A DNA stretch of 64,000 bases from Nostocoides_A vanveenii. Its GTDB lineage: Bacteria; Actinomycetota; Actinomycetes; Actinomycetales; Dermatophilaceae. Positions within the stretch are counted from its first letter, which is position 1, and every line of letters begins with the position of its first letter. Of the stretch, positions 40,527-48,135 are shown in pieces. The notes under the pieces were generated by a model that had not been told where the DNA came from, did not search any database, and worked only from the letters and a program-made list of their open reading frames with translations. The stretch spans positions 19,224-83,223 of the forward strand of contig NZ_BAAAPN010000104.1 of the NCBI RefSeq assembly GCF_039531165.1. The letters run 5' to 3'. Made by a program: the position numbers and the translations under genes.

Positions 40527-40740
40527 TCAGCCCAGCGGGTCGAGCCCAATCGCTGCGACAGATACAGCCCAGAGGCGCTCGGCGGCATCGACATCGATGG
40601 CCCAGTTCTTGACGCCTCCGGTGCCGAGGTCGGCGTGGTCGTCGGGAACGACGCCCTTGACCGAGCAATCCTCGCAGTAGACACCGCCTCGGTCCAGCAG
40701 CTCTAGCGCCGTTGCGGCCCACAGACCGGTGGCCGCCGAC
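40527..40740 (-). pseudogene. Short-chain dehydrogenase C-terminal fragment
   Basis: The minus strand encodes ATGLWAATALELLDRGGVYC then EDCSVKGVV, a short loop, NWAIDVDAAERLWAVSVAAI and GLDPLG, and a stop. The AAT..WAAT..EL...GG.Y.EDC...A.D...A.RLW..S block is the end of actinobacterial SDR oxidoreductases of the type encoded beside XRE/MmyB regulators. The NADP-binding and catalytic YxxxK parts are missing. It joins head to head with a truncated regulator at about 40740-40770. Confidence 0.65.
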
Positions 40741-40769
40741 GAGGGCGAAGTGCCCGAGGTGGTTGGTCC

Positions 40770-41480
40770 CGAACTGGAGCCTCCGAGAGCGTCCTCGAGT
40801 CGATCGCCCGCGTCCTGAAGCTCGACGACGACGAGCGCACCCACCTCTACGAACTCGCCCGCAATGTCGCCTCGGGCGCTCCCCGCCGGCGACGCAGCAC
40901 TCCCAGGACTGCCATCACCCCGGCCGTGCAGTAGGTACTCGACTCCATGAGCGTGCCTGCGCTGGTCCAGAACGGGCGGCTGGACCTGCTCGCGGCGAAC
41001 GACCTCGGGCGAGCCCTGTATTTCCAGATCGTGGACCTGGCGCAACCGCCGAACTTCGCGCGCTTCGCGGTCCTGGATCCCCGAGCCCAGGACTTCTACG
41101 TTGACATCGACGCCACCCGGGACCTCCTCGTCGCCGTGCTCCGCGCGACCGCCGGTCGCGACCCGCTGGACAAGCGCACGACCGCGCTGATCAGCGAACT
41201 ATCCACGCGCAGTAGTGATTTCACGGCCCGCTGGGCCAAGCATGCGGTCCGTCGCCACGCCCGTGGACGCAAGGTGATTCACCACCCTGTTGTCGGTCCA
41301 CTCGACCTCGAGTTCACCGACTTCGACCTGCCACACGACCCCGAGCTGTCCGTCGTCACGTACACCGCGCAACCGGGCAGCGCGAGCGCCGATGGTCTGC
41401 CCTTGCTCGCCGCGTGGGCGCACAACCGTGCGGCCGGCCCCGGCACGAGCCTGCCGCCCGCCACGACCGCGGGCGATTGA
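40770..41480 (+). pseudogene. XRE/MmyB regulator, truncated and interrupted by TAG
   Basis: One frame reads RTGASESVLESIARVLKLDD (end of the XRE helix-turn-helix), DERTHLYELARN and a basic linker ending ITPAVQ. An in-frame TAG follows, then VLDSMSVPALVQNGRLDLLA, LYFQIVDLAQPPNFARFAVL and the MmyB-like ligand domain. The first HTH helices are missing. The stop falls where the family has Q/R-RVLD, so TAG probably arose from a CAG- or CGG-type codon. An ATG at 40947 could express the ligand domain alone. SDR and MmyB-type genes are usually divergent neighbours, matching this remnant pair. Confidence 0.65.
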
Positions 41481-41482
41481 CT

Positions 41483-41587
41483 GGGGCCATGGAGCTGACG
41501 GACGCGACGGGCTTCCCGATGATGGTCAACGCGTTCGAGGGCAACAAGGCCCAAACCCCCACCATGCTGCCGGTGATCCCCCAGGCC
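41483..41587 (+). mobile_element. IS1634-like transposase fragment
   Basis: The plus strand encodes GAMELTDATGFPMMVNAFEG then NKAQTPTMLPVIP. The TGFPLMV.AFEGNKAET.TMLPVI block is characteristic of IS1634-family DDE transposases. Nothing else of the element remains: no start, no catalytic triad and no inverted repeats could be seen. It lies between the end of the XRE relic and the broken 3' end of the hydrolase, so it marks the site of a past insertion and deletion. Confidence 0.6.
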
Positions 41588-42211
41588 GGTCGAGGACAGG
41601 AACAGGGTGGGCACCGTCACGTGCTCGGCGGTGTAATCCCAGCCCAGGTTGTGGGCGAGGTGGAGATTGGTCGGACTCGCGGCATACGCGGCCTTGAAGG
41701 TCACGCCGGTGACGTTCTTGTCCGCGAGGGTGCTGAACACCCCGCCCGCCAGGCCGACGCGGGTCAGGTCGATGCGCCCCTTCAGTGGGTTATCGGCCCA
41801 GCCTGAGGCGGTCGTCCCTGCCTGGATGCTCTGGAGCAGGCGGATCGACGCGGCTTGGGAGAGGCCGCTCCAGGAGTACTCGTCGTCGGTGCCGACCACG
41901 AGGAAACCCCAGGAGGCGAGGCGCTCGAACCACGCGGCATACTTCTCGGCCTTCACGCCCGTGCCATTGGCGACGAGGACCACTGGCAACGTGGCGCTCG
42001 ATGGCAGGTCGGTCAGGAACCAGAGCCGATAGGGCGAGAAGGACTGGAACTGGCCGACAGTGCGACCGGTGACCGTATGCAGGCCGGTGGCGAGATAGCG
42101 GGCCTCCAGGCTCCCGCCGGTGGTTACCTCCATCTGGTAGCCGGCCGCCGCGACGGGTCGCCTGGACAGCCACATCCCGTCCAGTTGGGCGAGCACAACA
42201 AGGATCGCCAC
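41588..42211 (-). pseudogene. Exported alpha/beta-hydrolase, 3'-truncated
   Basis: The minus strand encodes AILVVLAQLDGMWLSRRPVA (membrane anchor), LPVVLVANGTGVKAEKYAAW, WGFLVVGTDDEYSWSGLSQA, RVGLAGGVFSTLADKNVTGV and HVTVPTLFLSSTG, then passes into the transposase fragment. The order matches chlorophyllase/dienelactone-type hydrolases, but the nucleophile elbow (usually GHSQGG) reads GLAGGVFS and the catalytic Asp/His part is missing. The start is GTG at 42211. It is almost certainly inactive as a hydrolase. Confidence 0.55.
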
Positions 42212-42316
42212 GACTGCCGCAGCCCGCTGCCAGCGCTTGGCGGGCCACCACTGCCGTCGCCTCCTCCCCGCGGAGGCGCCTTCTGGTGTCTGGGGGACTC
42301 GGTCATGGTGTCGTCA

Positions 42317-42505
42317 TCAACCCAGGGGTGCGTAGGTGTCGAGGTGCTCGGTGATCTTTGCACCGAGCGAGGCGTTCAGCTCCGGGTCGCGGTTGAGGGC
42401 CTGACCGGAGTTAAGGGACAGGATGACGTCGTGGGGGACGCGGCTCGCTCGGCGCTTGTCGGCGAAGCGGCGGCTCGCGGCATACGGCGCCACCTTGTCG
42501 AGGCT
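42317..42505 (-). pseudogene. Unidentified C-terminal fragment
   Basis: The minus strand reads AASRRFADKRRASRVPHDVI, LSLNSGQALNRDPELNASLG and AKITEHLDTYAPLG, then a stop at 42317-42319. It is coding-like in composition and ends cleanly, but no start is present and its upstream side meets a cation-transporter fragment on the other strand. I do not recognise the family. It looks like another 5'-deleted relic in the same style as its neighbours. Confidence 0.4.
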
Positions 42506-42690
42506 CGGCGCCAGGTACGGGATCCGCGTCGGGCGCCAGACCGGGTCGGCGAACCTGGTCGCCGACGGCCTTCATGCCCGCACCGACGGGCTCCCCTCAC
42601 TGGCGTTGGTCGCCGGAGCGACCGGTGTCGCGGCCGGTCTGCCGTGGGCCGACCCGGTCATCGGGCTCCTCATCGCGGTGGGTCGGCCAG
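42505..42690 (+). pseudogene. Cation diffusion facilitator fragment
   Basis: The plus strand encodes ARYGIRVGRQTGSANLVADG, LHARTDGLPSLALVAGATGV and GLPWADPVIGLLIAV. The GSAALVADGLHARTDG..SLAV and PLADPIIGLLI pattern is the middle of CDF (CzcD-like) metal transporters, including the metal-binding DGLHARTDG (HxxxD-type) helix. Both the N-terminal helices and the C-terminal cytoplasmic domain are missing. It is a relic. Confidence 0.6.
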
Positions 42691-43116
42691 GCGAACGCAT
42701 CGGCACAGATCATCCTTACGGCGCTCTAGTCGAGGAAGTGGACGTCGTAGCGCTCGGCCGTGACGTGAGCCCTTTCGAAGGCATCACGAAGGTCGGGCGG
42801 AGTGGGCCCGGCCGCGACGGGCTGATCACAGAAGGACGACAGCCACGGCATACGCCTCCCCACCACGCCCGAGCGTGTCGAAGTGCGCCAGGCACTCCTG
42901 GACCGCCATGGTGATCGGCTCCGTTCTCTGCGTGTAGTTCAGCGCGAATGGCGGCCCGTGCGAGAGGAGAAGGCGATCATGAGCTGTCGGGGCCCGGCCG
43001 TGGCCCTGGCGATGCTGGGGGCGCTGACCACGACCGAGATCGAGGAGATTAACTTCGCGATGTCCGAGCGCCTCGGACCGTATATCCAACCGTGGAGCTA
43101 GCGGCCCTGGGTGCCT
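42691..43116. other. Decayed stretch with coding-like fragments
   Basis: No intact gene was found in these ~430 bp. On the minus strand, frames encode TMAVQECLAHFDTLGRGGEA and, after a shift, LSSFCDQPVAAGPTPPDLRD continuing to a stop at about 42728 (YDVHFLD). On the plus strand, a short frame from 42979 ends GALTTTEIEEINFAMSERLG PYIQPWS at 43101. These look like tails of lost genes. None could be assigned to a family. Confidence 0.4.
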
Positions 43117-43839
43117 TCATCGGGTTGTGCGATCGCGCGGTCTCGCAGGGCGGCTCGGGCCGTCCGCCTTGGCATGGGGAGCGGCGGTCCGGGCCCCGGC
43201 ATACGCGGGGGCTCGCAAGAGACGCACCCACGTCGGCGGGGTGAGGCCCTCGGGGTGGTTGCCGAGCGCGTCGAATCGGATCGGCTCGTCCGTGTCGCCG
43301 GCGGCCGGCTTGAGGGTGAGCAGGCCGACGGGGTGCCACGAGCCGCGGGCACTCGCGCGCGACAGCGCGAACTCGTGGTCGGAGGCAGGGACCAGGCGCA
43401 GGATCATCGACCCGCTCGCGCACGTCATCGGGAGCATCGTCGTCAGGGGGCCGTCGTCGATCCGGCGCCGCACCTGGAGGGCGAAGCGCCCCACGCCGGA
43501 GTCGCCGGTGGAGGCGAAGAGGAGGTCGGTGGGGGCGGCGTCCCCACCGATCCGGATCGCGATGCCGAAGACGTCGCGGCCCTCCGAGCCGTCGGTGGTG
43601 GCCCGGGATAGGCGGACCCGCACCGCGTGGCTGCCCGGGTCGTCGATGAGCGGCACGCCGGTTGCCGAGGGTTCGGTGACGGTGAGGGTTCCGTGGTGGA
43701 CGACGCCCGTGGCGTGCAGCGGCTTGTCCCGGCGGACGGCGGCGTATGCCGTGAGGCCGGTGGCGAGCGCGGCGCCGGCGGTGGCGCCCACGGCGTCGCG
43801 GGCGAGGCCGGCAGCGCCGGAGATTGGGTCCACGCACAC
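43117..43839 (-). CDS. Hypothetical phosphodiesterase-annotated protein
   Basis: A 240-residue protein. It opens with a hydrophobic helix (AVGATAGAALATGLTAYAAV), followed by RRDKPLHATGVVHHGTLTV, HAVRVRLSRATTDGS, DVFGIAIRIGGDAAPTDLLF, MILRLVPASDHEFALSRASA and TPPTWVRLLRAPAYAGAR. This series matches an actinobacterial family often labelled phosphodiesterase, for which no activity is established to my knowledge; it resembles a catalase-like beta-barrel. The ATG is at 43839; the C-terminal tail is basic. It stands alone. Confidence 0.6.
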   Translation of the reverse strand: MCVDPISGAAGLARDAVGATAGAALATGLTAYAAVRRDKPLHATGVVHHGTLTVTEPSATGVPLIDDPGSHAVRVRLSRATTDGSEGRDVFGIAIRIGGDAAPTDLLFASTGDSGVGRFALQVRRRIDDGPLTTMLPMTCASGSMILRLVPASDHEFALSRASARGSWHPVGLLTLKPAAGDTDEPIRFDALGNHPEGLTPPTWVRLLRAPAYAGARTAAPHAKADGPSRPARPRDRTTR

Positions 43840-43998
43840 ACCGTAGGCCTCAGCGGTCGTGACCCGGCTGTCCGTGGTGTCCGCGATGCTCTGAGGCTCG
43901 GCTTGCGGCGCCCTTGGTCAGGGCTCTCAGTTCCGTCGAATCAGGCACGTCGACGGAGGTGTAGCGATGCCACTACGCGCCGAGAACACGCCCCTGTT

Positions 43999-44577
43999 CT
44001 ACCGGGTTGCCCCGATGACCTGCTCGAGGTCGGTGACAACGTCCTGCTCTCGATGGAATCCGCGGGCGACGATGAGCGCAACGGCCTCCCGAGCCAGGGC
44101 GATATCGGCCTCGCCCGCCGCGGTGAGCAGCGCGTCGAGATCGGTGAGATCTTGGCCTCGACGAGCCAAAACCTTGAGGGCGATGAGATGCCCGGTCGAA
44201 GCAACCGGCAGTTGCAGCCCGGGGAGAATCTCGATGGAGGTCGCAGCCGCGACGATTTCCTCCTCGATCCCAGAGCTGGCGAAGAGGAGGTCGAGGGCCA
44301 CGCCCAATGGGTCGGCGACAAGCCGCACGGTCGATAGTCGGTCGAGGTACTCGTGTTCGACGATTTCATGGGGCGTGTAGCCGCGGACTCCCAGCTGGTA
44401 GATGAGCGCCTCACTCGCGGCGTCGTCTGCGACGGCGACGACAAAGTCGATGTCCTTGGTGAACCGGGGGATCGACCGTGCAGAGACAGCCAGGCCACCA
44501 ACCATGGCCCAACGCACTCCTGCCGCGTTCAGGTCGCCTGCGGCACGCGACAAGGCCGCATCGAGCGCCCTCACCAT
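43999..44577 (-). CDS. AbiEii-type nucleotidyltransferase toxin
   Basis: A 192-residue nucleotidyltransferase of the AbiEii/AbiGii family. MVGGLAVSARSIPRFTKDID (GG-x-A..R.T.DiD) supplies the G-S-like loop and the first catalytic acid pair; ADPLGVALDLLFASSGIEEE supplies the third acid. Helical C-terminus: HLIALKVLARRGQDLTDLDA, with the RxxxKDxxDL-like K and D. In AbiE systems this enzyme is the toxin and needs an antitoxin encoded upstream. Here the upstream gene overlaps by 7 bp and is only 77 residues long. Confidence 0.75.
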   Translation of the reverse strand: MVRALDAALSRAAGDLNAAGVRWAMVGGLAVSARSIPRFTKDIDFVVAVADDAASEALIYQLGVRGYTPHEIVEHEYLDRLSTVRLVADPLGVALDLLFASSGIEEEIVAAATSIEILPGLQLPVASTGHLIALKVLARRGQDLTDLDALLTAAGEADIALAREAVALIVARGFHREQDVVTDLEQVIGATR

Positions 44578-44804
44578 GCCCAGTCGCCGAGGGCCGCACG
44601 GAGCTGGTCAGGACGCGGTGCCGAGATCAGCCACGCTCGCGTCAACGAGCCGACTTCGGCTTCATCCACGCCGGGTCGCTCGCGGCGAATCCGTTGACGG
44701 AACAGCTCCACGCCCAGCTCATGCATCTCCAGCGCATCCCGCACCCGCTGGGCCTCGGGGCTCGGATGAGCCCCGGAGCCTCGGGTCTCTGCGGAGGCAC
44801 TCAC
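44571..44804 (-). CDS. Small partner (putative antitoxin) of AbiEii-like gene
   Basis: A 77-residue helical, charged protein (PEAQRVRDALEMHELGVELF, QRIRRERPGVDEAEVGSLTR, LRAALGDWAW). Its stop overlaps the AbiEii start, and the pair is isolated, so it should be the antitoxin. Canonical AbiEi antitoxins are ~200 residues with a winged helix; this one has no clear DNA-binding domain. Start GTG at 44804. The 145 bp before hsdM contain nothing else recognisable. Confidence 0.6.
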   Translation of the reverse strand: MSASAETRGSGAHPSPEAQRVRDALEMHELGVELFRQRIRRERPGVDEAEVGSLTRAWLISAPRPDQLRAALGDWAW

Positions 44805-44949
44805 AGCTCGATCCTAGGGGTTGTGGGGCGCCCAGCCGGGGCTGACGAGGGCGATGAGCAGGTGCCCAAGTGCCTCCCGTCCAGGAAGGCGCGGTGGGGC
44901 GCCCGCCGGGCTCGATGCTCGCACGGCGTCGCCGTGTTGAATGGGACGC

Positions 44950-46893
44950 ATGTCACCGACGGGCTTTGCGGACAAGGTCGCCTTCGTCTGGAAGGTCGCG
45001 GACAAGTTGCGCGGCACCTTCAAGCAGCACGAGTACGGATCGGTCATGCTGCCGCTGCTCGTGCTTCGCCGCATGGACGCTGTGCTCGTGCCGACGAAGC
45101 AGGCGGTTCTCGACGCGGCGGCTGGCATGCAGGACATCGGGGAGGGTCAGTCTGCCCTCCTCAAGAAGAAGGCTGGCCACCGGTTCTACAACACCTCACC
45201 GCTGACCTTTGCCAGCCTGTTGGGCGACGACAAGAACCTCGCGGACAACCTGCGCACCTACATCCGCAAGCTCTCCCCCGAGGCGTATGCCGTGATGGAG
45301 GCTTACGACTTCGACCCCAAGCTCGAGCGGCTCGACCGCGCCGGGATCCTGTATGCCGTGGTCGCGGACTTCGCCGATCTCGACCTCCGTCCCTCGCAGG
45401 TGAGCAACGAGGCGATGGGCTACATCTTCGAGGAGCTGCTGCGGAAGTTCTCCGAGATGAGCAACGAGACCGCCGGTGAGCACTACACGCCACGCGAGGT
45501 GATCAGCCTCATGGTCAACCTGCTCGTCTCGGGCGAGACCGCCAAGGAGCTGACCGAGAACCCCAAGCCGGTGCGCACGGTCTACGACCCGGCAGCCGGC
45601 ACTGGCGGGATGCTCATGACCGCCCTGCACCACATCAAGGACCTCAACCCGGCAGCGATCGTCAACGTCTTTGGCCAGGAGCTCAACGACGAGACGTGGG
45701 CCATCGCCCAGTCCGACCTGATGATGCAGGACACCGCGCCGGAGCGGATGCGCAACGGCAACAGCCTCACCGCCGACGCCTTCCCTACCGAGAAGTTCGA
45801 CTACATCCTCGCCAACCCGCCCTATGGAGTGGACTGGAAGGCGTATGCCGCGCCGATCAAGGACGAGCACACCAAGCAGGGCTTCCACGGCCGATTCGGC
45901 GCCGGCCTACCGCGCGTCTCGGACGGGTCATTCCTCTTCCTCCAGCACATGCTCTCGCACATGAAACCGACCGGCTCGAGGGTCGGGATCGTCCTGTCCG
46001 GGTCACCGCTCTTCTCCGGCCAGGCAGGCTCCGGGGAGTCCGAAATCCGCCGATGGATCCTCGAGAACGACTGGCTCGAAGGCATCGTCGCGCTACCGGA
46101 CCAGATGTTCTACAACACCGGCATTTCCACCTATGTGTGGATCCTCACCAACGACAAGGCCGACGAGGACCGCGGCACGGTCAAGCTCATCGACGCACGC
46201 GAGCTCGGCACGAAGATGCGGAAGTCGTTGGGCGACAAGCGCAAGGAGCTCACGCCCGCGGCCATCGAGGAAGTGGTTCGGCTCTATGGCGGCGCGCGAG
46301 ACGAGTACGCCGACGACTCCCGCGTGAAGGTCCTCACCAACGAGACCTTCGGTTTCCAGCGCATCACCGTCGAACGCCCTATGCGCCGCCGCTGGGAGGT
46401 CACTCCTGAGGCCGTTGTCGCGGAGCCGTATGCCGCGTACGTTGCCCTCGTCGGTCGCCGGTTCGAGACAGAGAAGGCGCTCCTGGCCGAGGTCCCCGAG
46501 CTGTCCACGGCGCAGAAGAAGGCGTTCGCGAAGGCCTGCGCCGTGGCCGACCCGGAGGCGCCGATCGTCACGGGCCGTGGCGGCAAGGTCGAGCCCGACC
46601 CGGATCTGCGCGACCAGGAGAACGTGTCACTCCCCGCCGGCTGGCTCTCGCTCGACGACCAGGCACGCGAGAAGGCACTGACCGAGGACGCGGAAGCCCA
46701 CCTGGAGAAAGAGATCCGCCCCTATGTGCCGGAGGCATGGATCGACCACACCAAGACCAAAATCGGCTTCGAGATCCCCTTCACCCGCCAGTTCTACGTC
46801 TACACGCCACCCCGCCCTGTCGAGGAGATCGCCCAAGAGATCAAGGACCTCGAGACCCGGATCCAGCAGTGGATGAGCGGACTCGGTCTATGA
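44950..46893 (+). CDS. hsdM: Type I restriction-modification DNA methyltransferase HsdM
   Basis: A ~647-residue HsdM. The N-terminal helical bundle (FADKVAFVWKVADKLRGTFK) is followed by the SAM domain: TVYDPAAGTGGMLMTALHHI (motif I), FDYILANPPYGVDWKAYAAP (motif IV NPPY) and a HLLSGSPLFSGQ-like region. The long C-terminal tail (about 200 residues) has coiled segments ending EEIAQEIKDLETRIQQWMSG. N6-adenine methylation is expected. ATG at 44950 was chosen because MSPTGFADK matches the family. Its stop overlaps the hsdS start (ATGA). It contains at least four copies of the window octamer. Confidence 0.9.
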   Translation: MSPTGFADKVAFVWKVADKLRGTFKQHEYGSVMLPLLVLRRMDAVLVPTKQAVLDAAAGMQDIGEGQSALLKKKAGHRFYNTSPLTFASLLGDDKNLADNLRTYIRKLSPEAYAVMEAYDFDPKLERLDRAGILYAVVADFADLDLRPSQVSNEAMGYIFEELLRKFSEMSNETAGEHYTPREVISLMVNLLVSGETAKELTENPKPVRTVYDPAAGTGGMLMTALHHIKDLNPAAIVNVFGQELNDETWAIAQSDLMMQDTAPERMRNGNSLTADAFPTEKFDYILANPPYGVDWKAYAAPIKDEHTKQGFHGRFGAGLPRVSDGSFLFLQHMLSHMKPTGSRVGIVLSGSPLFSGQAGSGESEIRRWILENDWLEGIVALPDQMFYNTGISTYVWILTNDKADEDRGTVKLIDARELGTKMRKSLGDKRKELTPAAIEEVVRLYGGARDEYADDSRVKVLTNETFGFQRITVERPMRRRWEVTPEAVVAEPYAAYVALVGRRFETEKALLAEVPELSTAQKKAFAKACAVADPEAPIVTGRGGKVEPDPDLRDQENVSLPAGWLSLDDQAREKALTEDAEAHLEKEIRPYVPEAWIDHTKTKIGFEIPFTRQFYVYTPPRPVEEIAQEIKDLETRIQQWMSGLGL

Positions 46894-48128
46894 GGACAGC
46901 TCCTCTACGGCATGTGGCCGAAGTCCGAACAAGCAGCGTCGATAAGCACACGCGCGACGGCGAACTTTCAGTGCAACTCTGCAACTACACGGACGTCTAT
47001 AGGAACGACAAGGTCCGACCTAGCCCGGATCTCATGCGCGCCACCGCTACGTCCGACGAAATCGACCGGTTCAGACTCCAGATCGGAGACTCTGTTCTTA
47101 CGAAGGACTCGGAGGATCCCAACGACATCGGCATCTCAGCGCACGTTGCCGACACTGCGAGCGACTTCGTCTGCGGTTATCACCTCGCGATCGCACGACC
47201 TTCACCGGGAACGCATCCGCGCTATCTAACTTGGGCACTGCGGTCTCGGCCAGTTCTGGACCACTTCTCGAATCATGCATCAGGCATATCTCGCTACGGG
47301 CTGACAACTGCTGGACTGCGAGCTGCCCCTGTCCCTTGGCATGACGAGCTGGAGCAGCGGAGGATCGCCGACTTCCTCGACGACCGCGTCGCCCGCATCG
47401 ACCAGATCATCACCGCCCGCCGCGCACAAATATGGTCCTTAGATGATGCGGCTCGCGCCACCCTGGCCGAACGAATGCTCCTCGGGGAAGAGCAAGTGCC
47501 CTTACGCCATCTGATATTGGACGAGCGACTCGGACTCTGGGGCTCTGAGGTCGGCGAAGATGACGTGGACGTCTATGTGGCTCGCGTCGCCGACTTCGAA
47601 CGTGCCGAGTTTCGACTCGGTGACGTGCCCACCGTTCGGAGCGCAGCAGCCGCCCAGATCGCAACGCGTGCGCTCCGACACGGAGACGTGCTCCTCGAAC
47701 GCTCCGGTGGCACAAACATCAATCCTGTTGGTTGCCCGGCCTTCGTTGAGGATCCCGCACCCAACACCGTCTCCAGCAACTTCGTGTCACGCCTTAGGCC
47801 TGTGGCCGACGCTGACGGTCGGTACCTATCGCTGCTGCTGGGGGCCCTGTACGCAACGGGCCAACAGAGGCCCCACGCGAATCAGACGACCGGCATTCAG
47901 AACCTGGACACCACCTCGTACCTCCATGTGCGAATTCCCATTCGGTGCCCTGCTGAACAGGTCTCACTGGCCCAAAAGGTTGACAACGCGCTTTCAGGAA
48001 TTCGGGGGCAGCAGCGTCACCTGCGCGAGTCCGCAGCGCTTCTGGAGGAGTACAAGCATTCGTTGATCACGGCCGCGGTGACTGGTGAGATCGACGTGAC
48101 GACCGCGGGTAGCGGCATACCGGGATGA
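46890..48128 (+). CDS. hsdS: Type I specificity subunit HsdS
   Basis: A 412-residue HsdS with two target-recognition halves. The first TRD is at ~1-150, closing with a conserved helix EQRRIADFLDDRVARIDQII; the second TRD (~190-350) ends in the helix SLAQKVDNALSGIRGQQRHL ... LLEEYKHSLITAAVTGEIDV. This gives the modular TRD-helix-TRD-helix layout that sets a bipartite target. Base composition is less GC-rich than hsdM and hsdR, as is usual for TRD-shuffled subunits. No window octamer is present until its last bases. Translationally coupled to hsdM. Confidence 0.9.
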   Translation: MRTAPLRHVAEVRTSSVDKHTRDGELSVQLCNYTDVYRNDKVRPSPDLMRATATSDEIDRFRLQIGDSVLTKDSEDPNDIGISAHVADTASDFVCGYHLAIARPSPGTHPRYLTWALRSRPVLDHFSNHASGISRYGLTTAGLRAAPVPWHDELEQRRIADFLDDRVARIDQIITARRAQIWSLDDAARATLAERMLLGEEQVPLRHLILDERLGLWGSEVGEDDVDVYVARVADFERAEFRLGDVPTVRSAAAAQIATRALRHGDVLLERSGGTNINPVGCPAFVEDPAPNTVSSNFVSRLRPVADADGRYLSLLLGALYATGQQRPHANQTTGIQNLDTTSYLHVRIPIRCPAEQVSLAQKVDNALSGIRGQQRHLRESAALLEEYKHSLITAAVTGEIDVTTAGSGIPG

Positions 48129-48135
48129 GGTACGC

